DNA from: Holophagales bacterium
Lineage (GTDB): Bacteria; Acidobacteriota; Thermoanaerobaculia; UBA5066
Assembly (NCBI GenBank): GCA_016719485.1
Contig: JADJZB010000002.1
Span: 496,001-560,000, forward strand
Length of the DNA: 64,000 bases
Direction of reading: 5' to 3'
Part shown: positions 60,204 through 64,000 of the stretch, in pieces
How positions within the stretch are numbered: the first letter of the stretch is position 1
How the letters are laid out: every line of letters begins with the position of its first letter
Program-made: the position numbers and the translations under genes
Notes under the pieces: model-generated
What the model was told of the DNA's origin: nothing
Seen by the model: the letters and a program-made list of their open reading frames with translations, nothing else
Database searches by the model: none

Positions 60204-61064
60204 ATGAGCCTCTGGGATGCCGGCGTCGACCTGGGAGCCACGCTCGTGAAGGCCGTCGCCGTTCCGGCCGAACTGCCTCTCGGTTCGTTCGAGACGTTCG
60301 TCGCCCCGGCGGGGGACGAGCGCCTCCTGGACGCCTTTCTCCTCCGCCACTCGCTCCGCCACGTCGCCGCCACGGGTGGCGGCTCTTCGGCGCTGGCCGA
60401 CAGGCTCGGCCAGACACGAAACGTCACCGTCGTCGACGAGTTCGCCTCCTGGGGAGCGGGAGAGCCGCTCCTCACCAGCCGCGCCGGTCTCGCCCTCGCC
60501 CATCCGCACCTCCTCGTGAGCCTCGGGACGGGGACGTCGATCCTCCGCATGGGCGGGGACGGCGCCGTCGCCCGCGTGGGCGGAACCGCGCTCGGCGGCG
60601 GGACGCTCCGGGGCCTCGGCCGGCTTCTTCTCGGGACGGACGACCACGACCGCCTCGTCGCCCTCGCCGCGACAGGCGACCGGCGACACGTCGACCTCCT
60701 CGTCGGCGACCTCTACAAGCCCGGGGGAATCGCCCTCGTCCCCGACCTGACGGCGGCGAACTTCGGCAAGGCCCACGAGCCGCGGGCCGACGACGTCGCC
60801 CACGCCCTCCTCGGTCTGGTCGGCGAGAACGTCGCCCTCCTCGCCGGGCAGATCGCCGTCGCCCTCGCCACCTCCGCCGACGACGCCCCCCCCCGCCGCA
60901 GGCCCGACGTCCTCTACGCGGGCTCCACGCTCCGCAACAACCCCCTCCTCGTCGAGATTCTCGGCAACGTCACGGCCCTCGTCGGAGCCCAGGCCTCTTT
61001 CCTCCCCCTCGGTGAGTTCACAGGCGCGCTCGGCTCACTGGCCCGCGTGCGCGCGGGAGGCTGA
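60204..61064 (+). CDS. coaW: Type II pantothenate kinase
   Basis: 286 residues, ASKHA fold. Phosphate-binding GVDLGATLVKAVAV at the N-terminus, a candidate catalytic Glu in VVDEFASWGAG, LLVSLGTGTSILRM and RVGGTALGGGTLRGLGRLLL, which is the type II PanK signature seen in Staphylococcus aureus CoaW and eukaryotic PanK. It makes phosphopantothenate, the committed step to CoA. It is divergent from the 2-oxoglutarate dehydrogenase gene across a 158-bp gap. Confidence 0.9.
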   Translation: MSLWDAGVDLGATLVKAVAVPAELPLGSFETFVAPAGDERLLDAFLLRHSLRHVAATGGGSSALADRLGQTRNVTVVDEFASWGAGEPLLTSRAGLALAHPHLLVSLGTGTSILRMGGDGAVARVGGTALGGGTLRGLGRLLLGTDDHDRLVALAATGDRRHVDLLVGDLYKPGGIALVPDLTAANFGKAHEPRADDVAHALLGLVGENVALLAGQIAVALATSADDAPPRRRPDVLYAGSTLRNNPLLVEILGNVTALVGAQASFLPLGEFTGALGSLARVRAGG

Positions 61065-61095
61065 CGCCCCGGGTCCGCGGTGCGAGACTCCGCGG

Positions 61096-61890
61096 ATGGA
61101 CGCGACGACTTCCTCCGTCTCCCCTCTCCTCGACCTCGAGGGCCGCGTCGCCCTCGTCACGGGCGCCTCCCGCGGCATCGGCGCCGCCACGGCGAGCCTT
61201 CTCGGACGCTGCAATGCCCGGGTGGCGATCCACTTCGGGAAGAGCCGCACGGAGGCCGAGGAGGTCGCAAACGGTATCGCCCGATCCGGCGGGCTGCAGG
61301 CGGCCGTGTTCCAGGCCGAGCTCGGCAGCGACGACGAACGCCGGCGCCTCCACCGCGAGGTCGTGGCCACTCTCGGTAGCCCGCTGCTCCTCGTCCACAA
61401 CGCCGGGATCTACGTGAGGAATCCCTTCGAGGAGACCGACGACGCCGCCTTCCTCTCCCGCTGGAGGACGACGCAGAGCGTGAACCTCGAGTCGGCGGCG
61501 CACCTGACGCTCCTGGCGCTCCCGGCGATGCGCGCCGCCCGCTTCGGGCGGATCGTCATGGTCGCCTCCCGGGCGGCCTTCCGCGCCGAGACCGACGCGG
61601 CGAGCTACGCCGTCTCGAAAGCCGGGATGGTCAGCCTCGCGCGCTGCCTGGCCCGGAACGAGGGGTCGCACGGCATCACGGCGAACTCCATATGCCCGGG
61701 CTGGGTCGACACCGAGATGGCACGTCCCGACGTCGACGTGCGGAAGGCGGAGATCGAGGCGGAGATCCCGCTCGGGCGCATCGCGACCGCCGAGGACTGC
61801 GCCCGGGCGATCCTCTTCTACCTCTCCCCGCTGGCTCCTTACGCCAACGGCACCGCCCTGGGGCTCAATGGAGGTTCGTTTCTCCACTGA
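61096..61890 (+). CDS. Short-chain dehydrogenase/reductase (FabG-like)
   Basis: 264 residues. NAD(P)-binding TGASRGIGAA, NAG in LLVHNAGIYV, catalytic Ser in VMVASRAAF and YxxxK in YAVSKAGMVSLAR, followed by CPGWVDTEM. The end APYANGTALGLNGGSF fits FabG-like 3-oxoacyl reductases. No fatty-acid genes are adjacent, so the substrate is open. ATG 61096, 31 bases after coaW. Confidence 0.92.
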   Translation: MDATTSSVSPLLDLEGRVALVTGASRGIGAATASLLGRCNARVAIHFGKSRTEAEEVANGIARSGGLQAAVFQAELGSDDERRRLHREVVATLGSPLLLVHNAGIYVRNPFEETDDAAFLSRWRTTQSVNLESAAHLTLLALPAMRAARFGRIVMVASRAAFRAETDAASYAVSKAGMVSLARCLARNEGSHGITANSICPGWVDTEMARPDVDVRKAEIEAEIPLGRIATAEDCARAILFYLSPLAPYANGTALGLNGGSFLH

Positions 61891-61985
61891 CGTTCCGTGC
61901 GACGCGGGCGTCTCCTGCGGCACACGGCGCGCCCGGTCTCCGGAAATCCGTGCGGAATCCTCCGGCCGGGAGGACAATCGAGTCC

Positions 61986-62405
61986 GTGAGCCGTCTGCGC
62001 GGGCCCCTTGTCGTGGTGTTGTCCCTCGCAGGCGCAGCCGTGGCGCTCGGCCAGCCCCGGATCGAGCTTCCGGCAGGTCTCCCTCAGCAGTTCCGGCTCT
62101 ACGCCGCCCCCCCCGCCCTCGAATCCTCGGCACCCCTCGCGGGGTTCGACACGACGAAGGGAGAGAGCCTCGTCCGGCTCCCCGGTGACTCCGACTCGGT
62201 GTTCACGCTGGGTGGCCCCGGTCCTTCGGGAGAGCCGCGCGTCCGCCTCGCCGTCGAGGTGAACGAGGCCGTCCTCCGGGTCCTGGCTCCAGACCCCAAG
62301 ATCGAGTCGAACGACACCCGTCCCCGCTCGGGAGGCGACTGGAAGCCGATCGACGCCTCCGGGCGTCCCTACCAGCTGCGACTCGGCGCCCGCATCATCT
62401 GGTAG
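61986..62405 (+). CDS. Small secreted protein, function unknown
   Basis: 139 residues. Signal peptide about 1-22 (GPLVVVLSLAGAAVALG, then QPR), mature part of mixed strands (VRLAVEVNEAVLRVLAPDPK). No family recognised. GTG 61986 is chosen because it opens the signal peptide; a GGGAGG lies about 13 bases before it. A hairpin follows the stop. Confidence 0.65.
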   Translation: MSRLRGPLVVVLSLAGAAVALGQPRIELPAGLPQQFRLYAAPPALESSAPLAGFDTTKGESLVRLPGDSDSVFTLGGPGPSGEPRVRLAVEVNEAVLRVLAPDPKIESNDTRPRSGGDWKPIDASGRPYQLRLGARIIW

Positions 62406-62420
62406 GCCGACGGAGACGGT

Positions 62421-62445
62421 AACGCCCCGGAGCTTCCGGGGCGTT
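62421..62445 (+). terminator. Hairpin terminator candidate after the small secreted protein
   Basis: AACGCCCCGGA (62421-62431) pairs with TCCGGGGCGTT (62435-62445), three-base loop, 11 bp. It lies between convergent genes and could serve both; the T-tract is weak (CGTCCGTT). Confidence 0.65.
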
Positions 62446-62471
62446 CGTCCGTTCCGGTGAGCTCGCCCCGA

Positions 62472-63146
62472 CTAAGTTGCAGGCTTTGCGGTCGCCGGCG
62501 CCTGGGGCTTCGGAGGCGGCGGCGGGACCCGGTTGATCGCGGCGTTGCGCGCCAGCGTCATCGGGAGGAGCGACAGGCCGGAGGGCTCGAACTGCCCCGC
62601 CTTCTTCGCCGGGCTCGCGCCGTAGTAAGGCCGGTAGCCGTACCCGGGGCCGCCCGCACCGGTGTCCGAAGGCTTCTCCGTCAGCTCGGGAATCCCGTAG
62701 ACGGCGTCCTTCCGCGAGAAGTACGACATCTCGTAGTCCTTCGTCATCCAGATGGCGTCCTTCGGGCAGGCGTCGACGCAGAACCCGCACATGACGCAGC
62801 GCAGGAGGTCGATCTCGAAGACCGTCGGGTACTTCTCGTAGGCCAGGTTCGGGTGCTCCCCCGCCTCGATGTGGATGCAGTCGGCCGGGCAGGCCGTCGC
62901 GCACATGTAGCAGGCGACGCATTTCAGCGTGCCGTCCTCGCGCGCCTTGAGGATGTGGCGGCCCCGGTAGCGGTCGGAGTACGGACGCCGCTGCTCCGGG
63001 TACTCGATCGTCGGCCGCGTCTTCGGCGTGAAGACGTTCGCGACGAACTTCTTCAGCGTCAGTGCCATTCCCTGCAGCAGGGGCAGGTAGAGCCTCTCGC
63101 CGAGCGTCGGCTCGTGGGGCTGAATCGTGACGACTCTTCCGGGCAT
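62472..63146 (-). CDS. nuoI: NADH-quinone oxidoreductase subunit I
   Basis: 224 residues. Two [4Fe-4S] motifs: CVACYMCATACP and CVMCGFCVDACP, preceded by RHILKAREDGTLKC. NuoI carries clusters N6a and N6b between the hydrophilic arm and quinone site of complex I. A Pro/Lys-rich C-terminal tail of about 55 residues (GYRPYYGASPAKKAG onward) is longer than in E. coli. ATG 63146 with GAGGGAGA upstream; it follows nuoD by 14 bases. Confidence 0.93.
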   Translation of the reverse strand: MPGRVVTIQPHEPTLGERLYLPLLQGMALTLKKFVANVFTPKTRPTIEYPEQRRPYSDRYRGRHILKAREDGTLKCVACYMCATACPADCIHIEAGEHPNLAYEKYPTVFEIDLLRCVMCGFCVDACPKDAIWMTKDYEMSYFSRKDAVYGIPELTEKPSDTGAGGPGYGYRPYYGASPAKKAGQFEPSGLSLLPMTLARNAAINRVPPPPPKPQAPATAKPAT

Positions 63147-63160
63147 GTCGTCTCCCTCTC

Positions 63161-64000
63161 CTACCGGTCCAGCTCGCCGGCGATGATGTTGAGCGTCCCG
63201 AGCGTGGCCACCGAGTCGGAGACCATGCCGCCGATGATGATCTTCTCGAAGGCCGCGAAGAGCGGGAAGCAGGGGGGGCGCACCTTCACGCGGTAGGGGC
63301 GCCCGCTCCCGTCGGAGACGATCGAGTAGCCGAGCTCCCCGTTCGCCCCCTCCGTGTACGAGTAGATCTCTCCTGCCGGCACCTGGATCCCCTCGAAGAC
63401 GTTCTTGAAGTGGAAGATGAGCCCTTCCATCTCGTTGTAGACCATCTCCTTCGGCGGGAGGACGACGCGGTAGTCGTCGGAGACGACCGGCCCTCCGGGG
63501 AGCTTGGCGACGACCTGCTCGATGATCCGGAGCGACTGCCTCATCTCCTCCATCCGGACGAGGTAGCGCGAGTAGTTGTCGCCTGCCGTCGTCACGGGGA
63601 CGTCGAAGTCGACCTCGTCGTAACCGTCGTACGGCTTGTCCTTGCGGACGTCGTAGCCGACGCCCGATGCCCGGAGGCAGGGACCCGTGAAGCCCCATGC
63701 GATCGCCTGCTCCTTCGTCACGACGCCGGTCCCCGACATCCTCTTCTGGAAGATCCGGTTCTTCGTCAGGAGGGTCTCGACCTCCCGGATGTGCGTCGTG
63801 ACGCTCTTGCCGAGCGTCCGGCACCACTCGACGAAGTTGTCGGGCACGTCGAGGGAGAGCCCCCCGATGCGCGCGTAGCTCGACGTGAGCCGCGCCCCGC
63901 AGCAGGCCTCGAGGAGGGAGTAGATCTCTTCTCTCGCCTGATAGGAGTACCAGAACGTCGTCAGGCCGCCGAGGTCGACGAGGTTCGCCCCGATGCAGAC
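63161..64000 (-). CDS. nuoD: NADH-quinone oxidoreductase subunit D (partial, 5' end beyond window)
   Basis: The last 279 residues of NuoD; the start lies past the window edge. Visible segments: LTTFWYSYQAREEIYSLLEA, CCGARLTSSYARIGGL, GPCLRASGVGYDVRKDKPYD, EGANGELGYSIVSDGSGRPY and the end GGMVSDSVATLGTLNIIAGE followed by LDR, all characteristic of the 49-kDa subunit that lines the quinone pocket. It is followed directly by nuoI, not by nuoE/F/G/H as in many clusters. Confidence 0.95.
   Translation of the reverse strand, partial: VCIGANLVDLGGLTTFWYSYQAREEIYSLLEACCGARLTSSYARIGGLSLDVPDNFVEWCRTLGKSVTTHIREVETLLTKNRIFQKRMSGTGVVTKEQAIAWGFTGPCLRASGVGYDVRKDKPYDGYDEVDFDVPVTTAGDNYSRYLVRMEEMRQSLRIIEQVVAKLPGGPVVSDDYRVVLPPKEMVYNEMEGLIFHFKNVFEGIQVPAGEIYSYTEGANGELGYSIVSDGSGRPYRVKVRPPCFPLFAAFEKIIIGGMVSDSVATLGTLNIIAGELDR

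Noticed and set aside
1..64000. CRISPR arrays, prophage, insertion sequences with transposase genes.
   Set aside because: No spaced direct-repeat array, integrase, transposase or phage structural gene was seen; composition is uniform apart from small intergenic patches.

Overview
The window is about two-thirds or more G+C, densely packed with genes, and reads as chromosome of a Gram-negative, diderm bacterium. Evidence for an outer membrane is a TolC-type channel, an MCE/Mla lipid transport system, a TonB-ExbB-ExbD-ExbD motor and a small outer-membrane beta-barrel ending in Phe. A VWFA-related secreted protein of a type common in Acidobacteriota, a CarD regulator, a GGVxGGV-repeat TonB and a fused Kgd-type 2-oxoglutarate dehydrogenase together suggest Acidobacteriota (for example a Thermoanaerobaculia- or Vicinamibacteria-like lineage). 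That placement is inference; no rRNA gene is present to test it. Apart from one short palindrome I see no phage, transposase, plasmid or CRISPR signature.

Layout. 1-5.8 kb (+): a tripartite ABC-2 export operon (outer-membrane channel, HlyD adaptor, two ATPases, one permease) whose genes all overlap by 1-4 bases, ending at a 30-bp perfect palindrome. 5.9-11.3 kb (-): class V aminotransferase, rarA, a TPR protein, a secreted coiled-coil protein, carD, tRNA-Leu(CAA) and a VanZ-like protein. 11.7-12.3 kb (+): outer-membrane barrel. 12.3-16.1 kb (-): tsaE, a frameshifted nnr and a VWFA-related protein. 16.6-20.0 kb (+): TPR lipoprotein, tonB, exbB, exbD, exbD, closed by a terminator that faces the hppA terminator. 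20.2-37.6 kb (-): hppA; hemW-ribE-ribD-ftsY-roadblock-TPR-HD-GYP-aroB-aspS-hisS-gamma-carbonic anhydrase as a long co-directional run; then recN and pepA. 37.7-38.6 kb (+): purC. 38.6-45.3 kb (-): radA, mlaD-mlaF-mlaE, dnaB, PHP phosphoesterase. 45.4-47.1 kb (+): NPP-like phosphodiesterase. Then pyruvate kinase (-), folE (+), and a (-) block of an unknown secreted protein, a BtuF-like protein and two-subunit class I fumarase. 52.6-56.3 kb (+): korA-korB and a lipoprotein. 56.3-60.0 kb (-): the fused 2-oxoglutarate dehydrogenase. 60.2-62.4 kb (+): type II pantothenate kinase, an SDR and a small secreted protein. 62.5-64 kb (-): nuoI and the 3' part of nuoD.

How it works together. The right third is a central-carbon and respiratory neighbourhood: pyruvate kinase, Fe-S fumarase, two unrelated enzymes acting on 2-oxoglutarate (ferredoxin-linked KorAB and the Kgd-type E1/E2 fusion), CoA biosynthesis and complex I. 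The envelope genes (ABC-2 exporter, Mla, TonB motor) form separate modules. Most gene junctions are ATGA/GTGA/TGATG overlaps, so translational coupling is probably the rule; two of these junctions appear to use a CTG start. I found no wholly unknown multi-gene system. The best leads are the palindrome, the MCE protein with a beta-rich C-terminal domain, the paired 2-oxoglutarate enzymes, a fumarase subunit with a histone-H1-like tail, and a roadblock/TPR/HD-GYP cluster attached to ftsY.
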